Positions 53,476 to 63,900 of a stretch of DNA of 64,000 nucleotides are shown piece by piece. Position numbers and translations under genes: made by a program. Within the stretch, counting starts at the first letter, position 1, and each line of letters starts with the position of its first letter. Source of the stretch: Flavobacterium frigoris PS1 (lineage in GTDB: Bacteria; Bacteroidota; Bacteroidia; Flavobacteriales; Flavobacteriaceae); the NCBI RefSeq assembly GCF_000252125.1, contig NZ_AHKF01000018.1, forward strand, positions 434,001 through 498,000, read 5' to 3'. Under the pieces are notes generated by a model. That model was not told the origin of the DNA, did no database searches, and worked only from the letters and a program-made list of their open reading frames with translations.

Positions 53476-55068
53476 CTATTTGTTGTTGAGCAAATCCATT
53501 AAATTTACATCATTTCCTAATAGGATTTCATTCGAATTTATTCTTCCTTCTTCAGAACCATTTTCTAGCTTTAAAACTCCTCTAGGACATACCGCTGCAC
53601 AAATACCACATCCTACACAGGAAGAGCGAACAATATTTTCGCCTTTTTGAGCATAGCTTCTTACGTCTATTCCCATTTCGCAATGTGTTGTACAATTTCC
53701 GCAAGATATGCATTGTCCACCATTAGTTGTAATTCTAAATTTTGAAAATAACCGTTGTTGCAATCCTAAAATGGCAGCCATTGGGCATCCAAAACGACAC
53801 CAAACACGATTACCTAAAAGAGGATAAAAACCAACTCCAATAACACCACTAAATGCAGCACCAATAGCAAAACCATACCATTTTCTTAAGGCGTAGCTAT
53901 CTATAAAAAGAATATTTTGATTGCCCGAAAAGAAATTAATTGCTATTGAAATAATAATTATGGCAACTAATGACAGCATTGTGTATTTAGCATCGGCATC
54001 TAAATCGCTGCGTTTGAAATAGAATAAAGCTCCAGTAAAAACAACTAAAAAGCCCACAATACCGTATATAAATTGGTTTCTTGTTATAAAACTTAACTCT
54101 GGATTATTAGACAAGAAAGTAAAGATAACCGCAATAGTAGTCACAAACGAGAAGACTAAAACCGAATGGATCATCCAACGCTCAACTTTCCATACTGTTT
54201 CGGTAGAATTTGATAAGTGTCTAAAAGGATCTCCAGCTGTTTCTGCTAAGCCTCCGCAACCACAAACCCAAGAGCAATACCATCTTTTTCCATAGAAATA
54301 GGTCAGAATAGGCGAAATAATAAATATCATAGCAACACCAAAAATCAGCATAAACATGCCAAGGTTACCACCTTGTACCATATTGGTCAAGTGCCAATCT
54401 TCAAAGAAATAATAGTTTAAGGGCCACATATTCTTTAAATCCTTGGCAAAATAGGGAAGGTCAGGATTTAATTTAGATAGGATTTCAGGGATTAAAAAAG
54501 CAAAACCCAATTGGAAAAACATTACAGAAATAGTGCGGACTAATTGGTATTTATTGTTTCTGTATTTTAAAATGAATTTGTAACCTAAACCTAAAATAGC
54601 TAGGGTATAAAAAGTTCCGTATACGAACCACTGACTGGCTGCATGTCCATTTAAAAAATAACTGAAAGGATCAAAGAAACCCACAATTCCAGAATTTGCG
54701 ACTCCATCTTCTCCTAAACCTAAATAGCTAGGATACCAATAGAGCACAACATAGAAGGAAGTTAGTAAAATACCAAGCATATAAGCAAAAATACCGCGGT
54801 TAGTAAGTGATTTATGAAAAATCCCGTTATTATTAATACCTTCCGGTTTATGCAGATAGCTGCTTCTTGCATAGATTATAATTCCAATTAAAATGGAGGA
54901 AATGGAAACAGTAAACCATATTGTTTTATTTGGAAAATTGACATTAAATAAAGCCAATATCATAATGAAAAGCCCAATAAAACCGAGTGTTAATCCTAGT
55001 TTTTGAACGGTGCTTAGCTCATTGTCCTGATGCGATGCAATGGATATGTTTTTTGGTGATTTGCTCAT
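53476..55068 (-). CDS. Membrane polyferredoxin (NapH/CcoG-like 4Fe-4S protein)
   Basis: A 530-residue protein with about ten membrane helices. Cysteines occur as CSWVCGCGGL, WCRFGCPMAAI, and two ferredoxin motifs in CISCGNCTTHCEMG and CVGCGICAAVCPRG near the C-terminus, giving at least two 4Fe-4S clusters. NapH/CcoG/RdxA-type proteins move electrons from quinol or a flavoprotein through the membrane. It is placed 2 bases after an FAD-dependent oxidoreductase, which may be its electron source or sink. The terminal acceptor is not known. Confidence 0.85.
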   Translation of the reverse strand: MSKSPKNISIASHQDNELSTVQKLGLTLGFIGLFIMILALFNVNFPNKTIWFTVSISSILIGIIIYARSSYLHKPEGINNNGIFHKSLTNRGIFAYMLGILLTSFYVVLYWYPSYLGLGEDGVANSGIVGFFDPFSYFLNGHAASQWFVYGTFYTLAILGLGYKFILKYRNNKYQLVRTISVMFFQLGFAFLIPEILSKLNPDLPYFAKDLKNMWPLNYYFFEDWHLTNMVQGGNLGMFMLIFGVAMIFIISPILTYFYGKRWYCSWVCGCGGLAETAGDPFRHLSNSTETVWKVERWMIHSVLVFSFVTTIAVIFTFLSNNPELSFITRNQFIYGIVGFLVVFTGALFYFKRSDLDADAKYTMLSLVAIIIISIAINFFSGNQNILFIDSYALRKWYGFAIGAAFSGVIGVGFYPLLGNRVWCRFGCPMAAILGLQQRLFSKFRITTNGGQCISCGNCTTHCEMGIDVRSYAQKGENIVRSSCVGCGICAAVCPRGVLKLENGSEEGRINSNEILLGNDVNLMDLLNNK

Positions 55069-55069
55069 T

Positions 55070-56365
55070 TTATTCTGTTTTTAATCCAATGAATTCGGTC
55101 GTAAACTGTTGTTGTATCTCTTTGTTATAGTTGGTGAAAAATTCAGGATCAAAGTTGGCTTCCGCCAAATGATGCATAACATAATCGACCGTTTTTTCAT
55201 CAGTAAGCACCTTGTCAAAGAACTCATGACGCAAGCGTATTCCAAAAGTATTAATCCCTAGAAACGTGCGACTTTCTTTGTCAAATGAAATTCGTATTGC
55301 TTTTTTACCGTCTTTATGTTCCCAATAAAATTGCTCCTCATGTTCCATTGGTTTTGCAAATACCCAGCCGTAGGTCTGGTATTCGATATCCAGAAACTTA
55401 GCGGAGTTGAACCAGTGTCCCGGTTTGTATTGTGTAGGATTGCCTGTTAATGTTTGAGCGAGTGCTTCTCCCATCATTCTGCCCGTGTACCAGACGGCTT
55501 CTATTGGACGACGCAAATCGATACCTTCGTGCTGTTCGGCACAATCGCCAATGGCAAAGATATCCTTGATATTAGTTTCTAAAAAACGATTCACTTTCAC
55601 GCCGCGACCTAAATCAATTCCAGAATCTTTCAAAAAAGCAACATTAGGCGAAACACCAGCAGTTAGGCCTACAATTTCACAGTCAATTGTTTCACCTTTG
55701 TCAGTAACGACAGCTCTAGCGTGTCCATTTTTATCAGAAAGAATTTCAACTAGATTTGTTCCTAAACGCAAATCGATATGGTGCTCCAGAATATGGCGAT
55801 TGATCATTTGGCTTTCGCCCAAAGGCAGAACACCGCTCCAGAAACTTTTTTCCCGAACCAAAAAAGTAACGGGGATATTACGGGATCGTAGCATTTCTGC
55901 CAATTCGATACCTATTAAACCTCCACCTACAATTACAGCGCGCTTTGTTGTGGGAGCCCATTTTTCTAATGCTTCTAAATCCTGTTTGTCATACAAACCT
56001 GTTACTCCGTTCAGATCCTGACCAGGCCAGCCAAATTTGTTGGGGATAGATCCTGTAGCAATTACTAATTTATCAAACGAAATTTTAGAGTTATCCTCCA
56101 ATACAAGAGATTTTTCCTTTGGCAACACTTCCGTTACCCGCTTATGGACCAGATTGATGCTGTTCTTTTTCCAAAAATCATTTTCATAAGGTTGCATATG
56201 TTCGAATTTCATATGGCCCATAAAAACATACATCAGAGCCGTTCGGGAAAAGAAAAATTCTGTTTCCGAAGAGATGATCGTAATTTTTGAATCGGATTGT
56301 TTTCGGATGTGGCGTGCGAGTGTCACTCCCGAAATTCCGTTACCGATGATGACAATATGTTCCAT
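55070..56365 (-). CDS. NAD(P)/FAD-dependent oxidoreductase
   Basis: Started at 56365 (MEHIVIIGNGISG); an ATG 4 codons upstream is less likely. The 431-residue protein has the FAD Rossmann motif IVIIGNGISGVTLARHI, the central GRxGxG-like NAD motif AVIVGGGLIGIELAEMLRS, and the FAD-closing IKDIFAIGDCAEQ. It belongs to the NADH oxidase/nitrite reductase-like pyridine nucleotide-disulfide oxidoreductase family. No redox-active disulfide is seen. With the polyferredoxin it forms a likely NAD(P)H-to-membrane electron path. Confidence 0.85.
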   Translation of the reverse strand: MEHIVIIGNGISGVTLARHIRKQSDSKITIISSETEFFFSRTALMYVFMGHMKFEHMQPYENDFWKKNSINLVHKRVTEVLPKEKSLVLEDNSKISFDKLVIATGSIPNKFGWPGQDLNGVTGLYDKQDLEALEKWAPTTKRAVIVGGGLIGIELAEMLRSRNIPVTFLVREKSFWSGVLPLGESQMINRHILEHHIDLRLGTNLVEILSDKNGHARAVVTDKGETIDCEIVGLTAGVSPNVAFLKDSGIDLGRGVKVNRFLETNIKDIFAIGDCAEQHEGIDLRRPIEAVWYTGRMMGEALAQTLTGNPTQYKPGHWFNSAKFLDIEYQTYGWVFAKPMEHEEQFYWEHKDGKKAIRISFDKESRTFLGINTFGIRLRHEFFDKVLTDEKTVDYVMHHLAEANFDPEFFTNYNKEIQQQFTTEFIGLKTE

Positions 56366-56453
56366 AGAAAAAGGCATTCGTTAAATAATTATAGGAAACA
56401 GGGATGTTTATTCATTCATAAAGTTATGATATTAGAATGAAAAGAGACTGTTT

Positions 56454-57209
56454 TTATTTTGTTTTAAAGCTTTTGTCTTTTTTGAACGTATCTTCAGTAA
56501 CAGTAACAAACTTAATGTTCGTTAAGCTGGCGTTTCCAATGTTATTCGTAAGTCCTTCACCTTCTTTCCATTCCCAGAAAACCCATTTTGTAGCAATAGG
56601 AATTCCATCAATTTCTTTATATTCTAAATATTGAATCGCATGTGGGTTTTTCTCTGCTTCCTCTTTGGTTCCATTTGCAGTAACGATATAAGCCGCTTTT
56701 TCGATTAAATTAGTCTTTTTATCAGCATAGACCACGTACCAGTCATCTGGAGCTTCTCCTGTACCTGATTTAAAAGTTAGTTTTTCAGTTAGGTACTCTT
56801 CGTGATTGGCTTCTTTGTTGTCATATGTATTCCATATCGTTCCGGGATCACTTAGTTTATAAGGAAAAAGGAAAAAATAACCCCAAGTAAAAGCATCAAA
56901 TCGTACTGTTTCTTCGCTTGGGATAGTAGGGGAATAGAAAACTTTATCTTTATCAAAAATTATTTTAGCACCATTTTTATACTCAATCACTCCTTCTGTT
57001 GAGTTGGTAAGAATAGTAAATTTAGCATCTATTCTTTCTTTGCCTCCAAATTCTAACTTCAAATCATATTGAATAGCTTGCTTAGTTGCAAACTTTTCTT
57101 TTTGATGAGTTTTTTCTATTTTTTGTGTAAAGTTTTCTTTTTCTTCATTTGATTTACATCCTACAAATAGAAGTGTGGATAACAGGACAGTGGCAACAAT
57201 TTTCTTCAT
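56454..57209 (-). CDS. DUF6503-type lipoprotein
   Basis: A 251-residue precursor with a clear lipobox (LLFVGCKSN, Cys18). The mature part is a beta-rich sheet protein resembling the LolA-like/DUF6503 family (VIEYKNGAKIIFDKDKVFY, GTGEAPDDWYVVYADKKTN, YKEIDGIPIATKWVFWEW). Such proteins probably sit in the outer membrane and may bind lipids. It lies 88 bases upstream of the FAD oxidoreductase start and belongs to the same strand run. Function unknown. Confidence 0.7.
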   Translation of the reverse strand: MKKIVATVLLSTLLFVGCKSNEEKENFTQKIEKTHQKEKFATKQAIQYDLKLEFGGKERIDAKFTILTNSTEGVIEYKNGAKIIFDKDKVFYSPTIPSEETVRFDAFTWGYFFLFPYKLSDPGTIWNTYDNKEANHEEYLTEKLTFKSGTGEAPDDWYVVYADKKTNLIEKAAYIVTANGTKEEAEKNPHAIQYLEYKEIDGIPIATKWVFWEWKEGEGLTNNIGNASLTNIKFVTVTEDTFKKDKSFKTK

Positions 57210-57282
57210 TTGGGTCTAATTTTAATATTTAATAATTGATTGTTCTTTATTTTCGGTACAGTGGATAAATTCTTTTAGCCTT

Positions 57283-57975
57283 CTATTTTATTGTTTTCTT
57301 ATAATATTCCAACATGCTTTCTGATGAATGTCCTAGTCTTCGCTTTAAGTGAATAACAGCAAAATGGTATTGCAATCGCCAAACACCATTTTCGCGATAC
57401 CTTCTGGCCGAAGTAATCAAATTTTCAGGAATCACGATAAACTGTTTTTTATTGTACAATCTTGAAATGATCTCGTTGTCTTCATAAATAATAAAGTCTT
57501 CGTTAAAGCCATTTATTTCATTAAAAAGGGCTTTAGTGACAAATAGAGACTGATCACCACCACGACAGGAAATATGATTTATTCTGGTAAACCATTGCGA
57601 GATTGCTAAAACAGGATGTTGGTAATCAAATTTCATTCGGAAACAACCCGCTTTATTGCCTTTTTGAACCTGATCCATAATTAAACGGTCAAAGTCCTTA
57701 GGCGGAAAGCTGTCACAATGTAAAAAATAGAGCACTTCGGCAGTGGCAATTTTGGCGCCTGCATTTAACTGTTGTGCTCTTCCTTTTTTGGTATGAAGCA
57801 GTGCTACCTTTTGATGGTTTTGTATCACTTTTTGAGAACCATCATTACTGCCGCCATCAACTACAATAATTTCAAATTCAACTGTTTGTGAAATTGAATT
57901 TTCTAAATGGAACAAAAGTCGATTTATAGTATTGACTTCATTGAATACAGGAATTATGATGGATATTTTATTCAT
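57283..57975 (-). CDS. TIGR04283-type GT2 glycosyltransferase (arsenosugar-associated family)
   Basis: A 230-residue GT2 enzyme: ISIIIPVFNEVNTINRLLFHL, VVDGGSNDGSQKVIQNH, AQQLNAGAKIATAEVLYFLHCD, and ISCRGGDQSLFVTKALFNEINGF with the late YEDNEIISRL. The GRAQQLNAG and FLHCDS patterns match TIGR04283, a family found with the radical SAM protein ArsS and its rSAM/selenodomain-associated transferases. It overlaps DUF547 by 8 bases. An arsenosugar role is inferred; other glycan roles remain possible. Confidence 0.82.
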   Translation of the reverse strand: MNKISIIIPVFNEVNTINRLLFHLENSISQTVEFEIIVVDGGSNDGSQKVIQNHQKVALLHTKKGRAQQLNAGAKIATAEVLYFLHCDSFPPKDFDRLIMDQVQKGNKAGCFRMKFDYQHPVLAISQWFTRINHISCRGGDQSLFVTKALFNEINGFNEDFIIYEDNEIISRLYNKKQFIVIPENLITSARRYRENGVWRLQYHFAVIHLKRRLGHSSESMLEYYKKTIK

Positions 57976-58726
57976 TTAAACTCCAGTTGTAATCTTTGAA
58001 TTTTACTTTTGCATTTTTATTAATTTTTAGGCTACTATACTGATTTAAAAAATCAATCAAAGTTCCTTTTGTTTTAAAATCACCTGAAAACCAATTGAAT
58101 ATTTCCGAGACTTCAATTTTATCAGCAGTGATTGTGTTTTTTGCTTTGTCGTTTACAAATGATTTTGCGCTATTTTCTAACTGTTTTTCAATCTTAGCCT
58201 CGGTATAAGCTTCATTCAATAAGTTTGGACAAGAGAAGGACGCGCAATTGATGGCGAAATGGATTCGAGGTTCCCCCATTTTTCGCAGAATTTCATGTTC
58301 TATTTGTTCTAAACTGTATTTATTGGTACCTAAAGTAAAAAACTTTTTTCCCCAAGGGTCTTTGATGTCTTTGATGCTTTTAACGGGATAATTATCAAGG
58401 ATTAATTTAACGGTATATGCATTATAAGCATTAATCCAATAGGCAAGTACTGCCTTTTTTGATGATGATTTTGAGGGAACATTTGCTGCCAGTAGATCTA
58501 AATACGACTGCAATTGCTTACTGTCTTTTTGAAATCCTTTGTAATCTACAATCCCATTTTTAGAGACATTTTTCTGTAGCAAGACATTCCACTTAGAGTG
58601 ATCCATACTTTGTGCTGTTTCCATATTAGTTGTTTGATAGGCTAAATCAGGAATTTCAGTAGTGCTTGTGCTCTTCCCACAGGAAAGAAGAGGTAATAGG
58701 AGTAGGCTTATAAAAAAAGTTCTCAT
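57968..58726 (-). CDS. DUF547 lipoprotein
   Basis: A 252-residue lipoprotein (LLLPLLSCGKS, lipid Cys16). The DUF547 core is well seen: KKAVLAYWINAYNAYTVKLI, PVKSIKDI, FFTLGTNKYSLEQIEHEILR, and RIHFAINCASFSCPNLLNEAY, which keeps the cysteine and histidine believed to be catalytic in this transglutaminase-like fold. Similar proteins are regularly encoded beside TIGR04282/TIGR04283 transferases. It overlaps the TIGR04283 gene by 8 bases. Function unknown. Confidence 0.82.
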   Translation of the reverse strand: MRTFFISLLLLPLLSCGKSTSTTEIPDLAYQTTNMETAQSMDHSKWNVLLQKNVSKNGIVDYKGFQKDSKQLQSYLDLLAANVPSKSSSKKAVLAYWINAYNAYTVKLILDNYPVKSIKDIKDPWGKKFFTLGTNKYSLEQIEHEILRKMGEPRIHFAINCASFSCPNLLNEAYTEAKIEKQLENSAKSFVNDKAKNTITADKIEVSEIFNWFSGDFKTKGTLIDFLNQYSSLKINKNAKVKFKDYNWSLNE

Positions 58727-58794
58727 CAGTAGTATTATTTAGTTATATCAATAATAGACAGTAATAAGGTTTATTCCTGACAAATAACGGGGTG

Positions 58795-59667
58795 TTATTT
58801 TTTTAACGGATAAAACTCTTGTGCTATAAAATCTTTGGGAAACTGATTTTCACCATTAAAACCCAGTTCAATATCTCTTCCGTCACTTGGTATGTAATTG
58901 GTTTTGAATAGATAGTCCCATATGCTTAACGAAATTCCAAAATTGACTCCATATTTGTTAGGAAGTTCTTTACTGTGATGCCAGATATGCATTTTGGGAT
59001 TGTTAAAAATATATTTCAAGAAACCATAGTCCCAACCTAAATTAGCATGGTTCAAATGCCCAATCGCAATCGAAATAAAGTGTACAATAAATACATCTTG
59101 CAGGTTTACTCCGCCAATCAAAATGATAGGGATATAAAGTATCGATTTATACACTATGGGTTCCATCCAGTTGTATCTAAAATGTGCTGCAAAGCCCATT
59201 TCTTTGACGCTGTGGTGAGTCTTATGAATTTTCCAGAAAAAGGGAACCATATGTAGCAATCGATGAATGTTCCATTGCAAAAAATCGCTGATCAGAAAAA
59301 ATAACAATAAAGCGATGGGTTTGGGTAATTCAGAGATAGAGAAAAGCTGAATCGAAGTGAGTTGGAGCCCAAAAAGGGACAAGAAATCATTGATCAGTTG
59401 TTCTGATATATTCGATACAGCGATGAGAAGGATGAGATTCAACAGGAAAAAATTGAAAATCAAGTAAAATAAATCCAACCAAAAATCCTTTCGAAAAATA
59501 GCTTGGTTTTTTCGCCAAGGAAATAATATTTCCAGCAACCAAACGACAAGTGAAATCGCGACTAAACCGTAGAAATAATTATCCCAATTCCAGTATAGTA
59601 TTTCATTTATTAGATAATTGAAATAACCGCTATATGAATTGATAAAGATGTCGATGTATTTTTCCAT
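58795..59667 (-). CDS. Sterol desaturase / fatty acid hydroxylase family protein
   Basis: A 290-residue integral membrane diiron enzyme with four or so helices. The eight-histidine pattern is visible: HRLLHMV, IHKTHHSVKE, IGHLNHANLG and PKMHIWHHSKEL. These coordinate two irons that hydroxylate or desaturate a lipid substrate with oxygen. In Bacteroidetes such genes often accompany DUF547 and TIGR04282 genes. It sits 3 bases after TIGR04282. The lipid substrate is unknown; a link to arsenolipid or arsenosugar-phospholipid formation is speculative. Confidence 0.85.
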   Translation of the reverse strand: MEKYIDIFINSYSGYFNYLINEILYWNWDNYFYGLVAISLVVWLLEILFPWRKNQAIFRKDFWLDLFYLIFNFFLLNLILLIAVSNISEQLINDFLSLFGLQLTSIQLFSISELPKPIALLLFFLISDFLQWNIHRLLHMVPFFWKIHKTHHSVKEMGFAAHFRYNWMEPIVYKSILYIPIILIGGVNLQDVFIVHFISIAIGHLNHANLGWDYGFLKYIFNNPKMHIWHHSKELPNKYGVNFGISLSIWDYLFKTNYIPSDGRDIELGFNGENQFPKDFIAQEFYPLKK

Positions 59668-59670
59668 TTC

Positions 59671-60279
59671 TTATTTTATGTTGTTTTGAAGATAGTTATA
59701 ATTACTGTTCATTAAATCTTCAAAAGTGTCAATGTCATTTAAGGTCGGTAATAAATGTATTTTCTGAGTTTCTAAATCTTTCACTGTATCGGTGAAAACC
59801 GTAGAAGTTCCCCAATCCTTATTCTTAAAAACTGAAGGTATTATTTTTTTTAAGCCTAACAAATAATAGCCACCATCTTCTGCGGGACCTAGCACCACAT
59901 CGCTTTTTTCTAATTCGGTAAAAGCAGTTTCAATGATTTCTGTTTTTAAATCGAATAAATCACTGCCAATAATAATGCAGTTTTTATAGCCTTGACTAAA
60001 AAGAAGCTCAAATGCATCCTGCATCTTATGTCCTAAATCGCCTTTGGATTGGATTCTTTTTTGATAAAACTCTTCTTTCCAAATGTCATGATCAACTACT
60101 GCAGTGTCATAAAATACAAATTTATCACAGTCTACACTTTGCGATTGTTCCATCGTATGCTGCAGTAGGTCTTTGTATACCTGCAATGCATCAGCTTCAC
60201 CGATAGTTTTTGCCAATCGTGTTTTTACTTTTCCTAATTCAGGATTTCGGGTAAAAATAAGTAAAGCATTATTTTTCAT
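59671..60279 (-). CDS. TIGR04282-type glycosyltransferase/nucleotidyltransferase-like protein (DUF2064)
   Basis: A 202-residue soluble protein: ALLIFTRNPELGKVKTRLAKT (nucleotide-binding loop), CIIIGSDLFDLKTEII, and VVLGPAEDGGYYLLGLKK, followed by KDWGTSTVFTDTV. These are the diagnostic motifs of TIGR04282, named for its association with radical SAM/selenodomain and arsenosugar biosynthesis genes. It overlaps the rhodanese gene by 11 bases. A divergent paralogue with a degraded second motif lies at 39530-40225. Confidence 0.85.
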   Translation of the reverse strand: MKNNALLIFTRNPELGKVKTRLAKTIGEADALQVYKDLLQHTMEQSQSVDCDKFVFYDTAVVDHDIWKEEFYQKRIQSKGDLGHKMQDAFELLFSQGYKNCIIIGSDLFDLKTEIIETAFTELEKSDVVLGPAEDGGYYLLGLKKIIPSVFKNKDWGTSTVFTDTVKDLETQKIHLLPTLNDIDTFEDLMNSNYNYLQNNIK

Positions 60280-60763
60280 ACACTTTGACTCCCTTAGTTA
60301 GATAAACACTCCATTCTTTATTGAAAGCATGAACGCTGTCGGTTTGCTTATTTTGGTTGTTAACGACTTTACCTCCGTTATTTTTATATTCAAAAATACC
60401 ACCGTATAAATTATAAACATTTTTGTAGCCCGATTTTAATAGTTTCTCTCCAATTTTTTCACTGCGAACACCAATAGAACAATAAACAACGATTGTTGCA
60501 TTTTTATCTTTTACGTTAGAAGTGATATTTTGGATTTTAAAATCGTCAAAACCAACTGGAATTGCGCTCTTAATATGGCTTACGTTGAACTCTTTTGGTT
60601 CGCGTGCATCAAGAAAAATAAGGTTATTTTTATTTTTTAACTCCTCGACTTTGATATAAGGAACGCTCTGTTTGTTCAGCTTTTTCAGCGCTTGTGGAAT
60701 ACTGCTTTGCGCAGAAACCATCATAGAAAAAAAACAAATAATAGTAATTAAGTAGAAGCGCAT
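60269..60763 (-). CDS. Secreted rhodanese-like protein
   Basis: A 164-residue protein with signal peptide (LITIICFFSMMVSAQ). The single rhodanese domain has FLDAREPKEFNVSHIKSAI, and the catalytic loop VVYCSIGVRSEKIGEKL with the active cysteine. It may transfer sulfur (persulfide) in the periplasm or bind anions such as arsenate. It is the first gene of the long minus-strand run, with a near-consensus TACCTTTA box 13 bases upstream. Its place beside TIGR04282 recurs in arsenosugar-type neighbourhoods. Confidence 0.82.
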   Translation of the reverse strand: MRFYLITIICFFSMMVSAQSSIPQALKKLNKQSVPYIKVEELKNKNNLIFLDAREPKEFNVSHIKSAIPVGFDDFKIQNITSNVKDKNATIVVYCSIGVRSEKIGEKLLKSGYKNVYNLYGGIFEYKNNGGKVVNNQNKQTDSVHAFNKEWSVYLTKGVKVYEK

Positions 60764-60984
60764 ATGATTTTTTTTATAAAGGTATTTAAATAGTTAGACG
60801 TAATAAAACTTATTTACTGACAAAACATTTAGATTTTGATAAGTATGTAGTTACGAATAGAAATAACGGCTATTTTTAATGAATATTTACGTTACTAATA
60901 AACAAAAGCAAGCTCTATAAATACTTGTTTATGATAGGACTAATCTTTACTTATTGACAAGATCTTTTTAACTAATAGTTGATG

Positions 60985-63900
60985 TCAACCCATTTTATGC
61001 CTCGGCAGATTAATTTCATGTTGCTGTGGATAGGGCGCTCGATGTGTCATGCTCACATCTTCTTTAATTTGTTCATGAACTTTATATTGCCTATCGTTTG
61101 TGTTAGAATAACGAGGATCGGGCACAAACGGCATTTTGGCCATTTTGCTTACGGTAACTGTTGGGAAATGATAATCGACTTCAACTGTTCCAAGAAGCAG
61201 ATAACATCCTCCGCCCTGAAAGGGATATTTTTTGAGGCTGTCCGTGAAATGTGCGGTGTCGAAATATTCTCCTTCATTATCGACCCAGGTTCCAAAATAC
61301 ATAGTTCCAATTTTAGTAGGCACGTGCTTTCTTGAAATAAGATAAGCCAGCATTTTTACGGTCTTTTTATGATGGCTTAATAAGTCTTTTGCCATTAGCT
61401 GTCCGCGGTATTTTGTCTGTAACAGATCGAATGGGGTGCAGGAAACCGGAAAACTCAAAAGCTCGATTTCGTCAAAAGCATCTTCAAAAGCGGAGCGTTC
61501 GAGTACGGGCAGGGTGTATTCTTTTATCGGTTCCTGAAGGAGCATCAGGGTTTTGTTCTCGGGTTTGAAGTTGACCAGAATCAGTCTGGCAATGACCAGC
61601 AATTGATTTTTTGTTTTGCCCGTAAAGCGGAATGCCCCAATAAAAATCAGAATTTGTATGCCTTCAATCCCTATTGGAATGCGGTTGATAAAATCCTCCA
61701 GTGATTTGAATTCGCCATTTGCCTCCCTATCCTTAACTATAAAATGTGCTATTTTGGTTTCTAAACCTTCGAGCTGCATGAAACCCAAATAAACGTCAAT
61801 GCCGTATAATGCAGTTTCGTATTCACTTTTATTCACACAGGGGTTGTGTATGGTCGCCCCAGACATCTTGGCTTCGTGCACATAGACTTCGGTACGGTAA
61901 AATCCGCCATGATTATTGATGACTGCGACCATAAATTCAATAGGGTAGTACACTTTGAGATAGAGGCTTTGGTAACTTTCGACTGCATAAGAAGCGGAAT
62001 GTGCTTTACAAAATGAATACCCCGCAAAGGATTCTATCTGTCGGTATATTTCTTCGCTCAACTTTACGGAATGCCCTTTTTGCGCACAGCAGGCGAAGTA
62101 ATTGTCTTTCACTTTTTGTAAAGCGGCCTTCGAACGGCCTTTGCCGCTCATCGCCCGACGCAAAATATCCCCATCGGCAGCGGGAAGCCCTGCGTAATGT
62201 AAGGCAATCTTAATTACATCTTCCTGATAGACCATAACACCGTAGGTTTCGCCGAGTTGTTCTTTAAAAACATCATGAAAATATTCGAAGCGGTTCGGAT
62301 GGTTGTGGCGGAAGATGTATTCTTTCATCATACCGGACTGGGCAACCCCCGGGCGGATAATCGACGAGGCTGCAACAAGGGTTTTGTAGTTGTCACATTT
62401 AAGGCGGCGTAAGAGTCCCCGCATAGCTGGGCTTTCGATATAGAAACAGCCAATGGTTTTTCCATGACTTAGAAAGGCATTAGATTTTGTCTCATTTTTT
62501 GATAAAGCAATATCACGGATATCGACTTTTATTCCTCGATTTTTCTCTATTAGCTTCACGCTATCATCAATATGACCAATGCCGCGCTGGCTCAGAATGT
62601 CAAACTTTTCGAAGCCAATGTCTTCTGCAACGTGCATGTCGAATAAGACGATTGGAAAACCTTTTGGGGGCATTTCCAAAGGGGTATAATTAGTAATAGG
62701 TTCTTCCGAAATGATTATACCACAGGAATGCATGCTTCTTTGATTAGGATATTTCTCGAGCAGCATCCCATATTCCTGGACTAGTTTTACGATTGGGTTT
62801 TTATCGTGTAACTGCATTGGGTTTTTTGCCAACAGATCTAATTCTTCTTTGGGTAAACCAAAAACTTTACCGACTTCTCTGAATATGGAACGGTATTTAA
62901 ACTCCACGTTGGTTCCGCAAAAAGCGACATACTCAGCACCATATTTGTCAAAAATGTACGTCAGAATGGTATCGCGTTCTTTCCAAGACCAGTCAATGTC
63001 AAAATCAGGCGGACTCTTGCGGTTGATATTCAGGAAGCGTTCAAAGTATAAATCCAGTTCAATAGGGCAGATTGCAGTGATACCAAGGCAGTAGCTTACG
63101 ATACTGTTGGCGCCGCTGCCGCGACCGATGTGCAGAAAGCCTTGACTAATGCTGTATTGTATGATATCCCAGGTGATTAGAAAATAGCCGCTGAATTCCA
63201 GTTGGTCAATAACTTTCAATTCCTTTTCCACTCTTGCTTTCGCTTGTATATTATCATCTCCGTACTTTTTTGACAATCCTTCCCAGGCAAGATCCGTCAG
63301 AAGTTTCATGTCACTTTCCCGGCTTCCAGAATAGTACTTTTTATTTTTGGGCGTTTTGAAGTCAAATTCAAAATTGCATTCATCAATGAGTTTTCCCGTA
63401 TTTTTAATAATTTTCGGATGCTCCTCAAACTTTGCCAACAATTCCTCTAAAGGGATCATCACTTCAGACGTTTTGCAATAGTCGTTTTCAGTGAGTTTTG
63501 ATAAAATAACATTGGTGTCAATAGCACGGAGTATTTTATGCAAATTGAATTCTCTTTTTGTACGAAATGTGACCGATTGCAAGACGACCATTTTATCAAG
63601 CCGAGCACGCCATTCTGGGAGGAATAATTTTGGAAGCTGCTCTGGAGAGATTCCTGTAAATTCATATTCTTTCAAAATCGCTGGTAAATTTTCGAAAGGA
63701 TATATAATGCATACATCATTAAACCCAGGGGCAGCTAATGGCAAAGCAGTGTTTTCGAAATTATGTTTGGTTAGAAAGCGATTCATTTCTGCCAGCCCAT
63801 TTGCATTTTTGGCTAGACCAATATAACGCAATTGATTGTTACAGCGAAATTCTATTCCCACTACTGGCTTGATGTTGAATTCTTTACAGCCTTTTATAAA

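Noticed and set aside
55485..56021. 178-codon plus-strand ORF inside the FAD oxidoreductase gene
   Set aside because: Sequence is fully explained by the conserved minus-strand enzyme; its translation has no family pattern.
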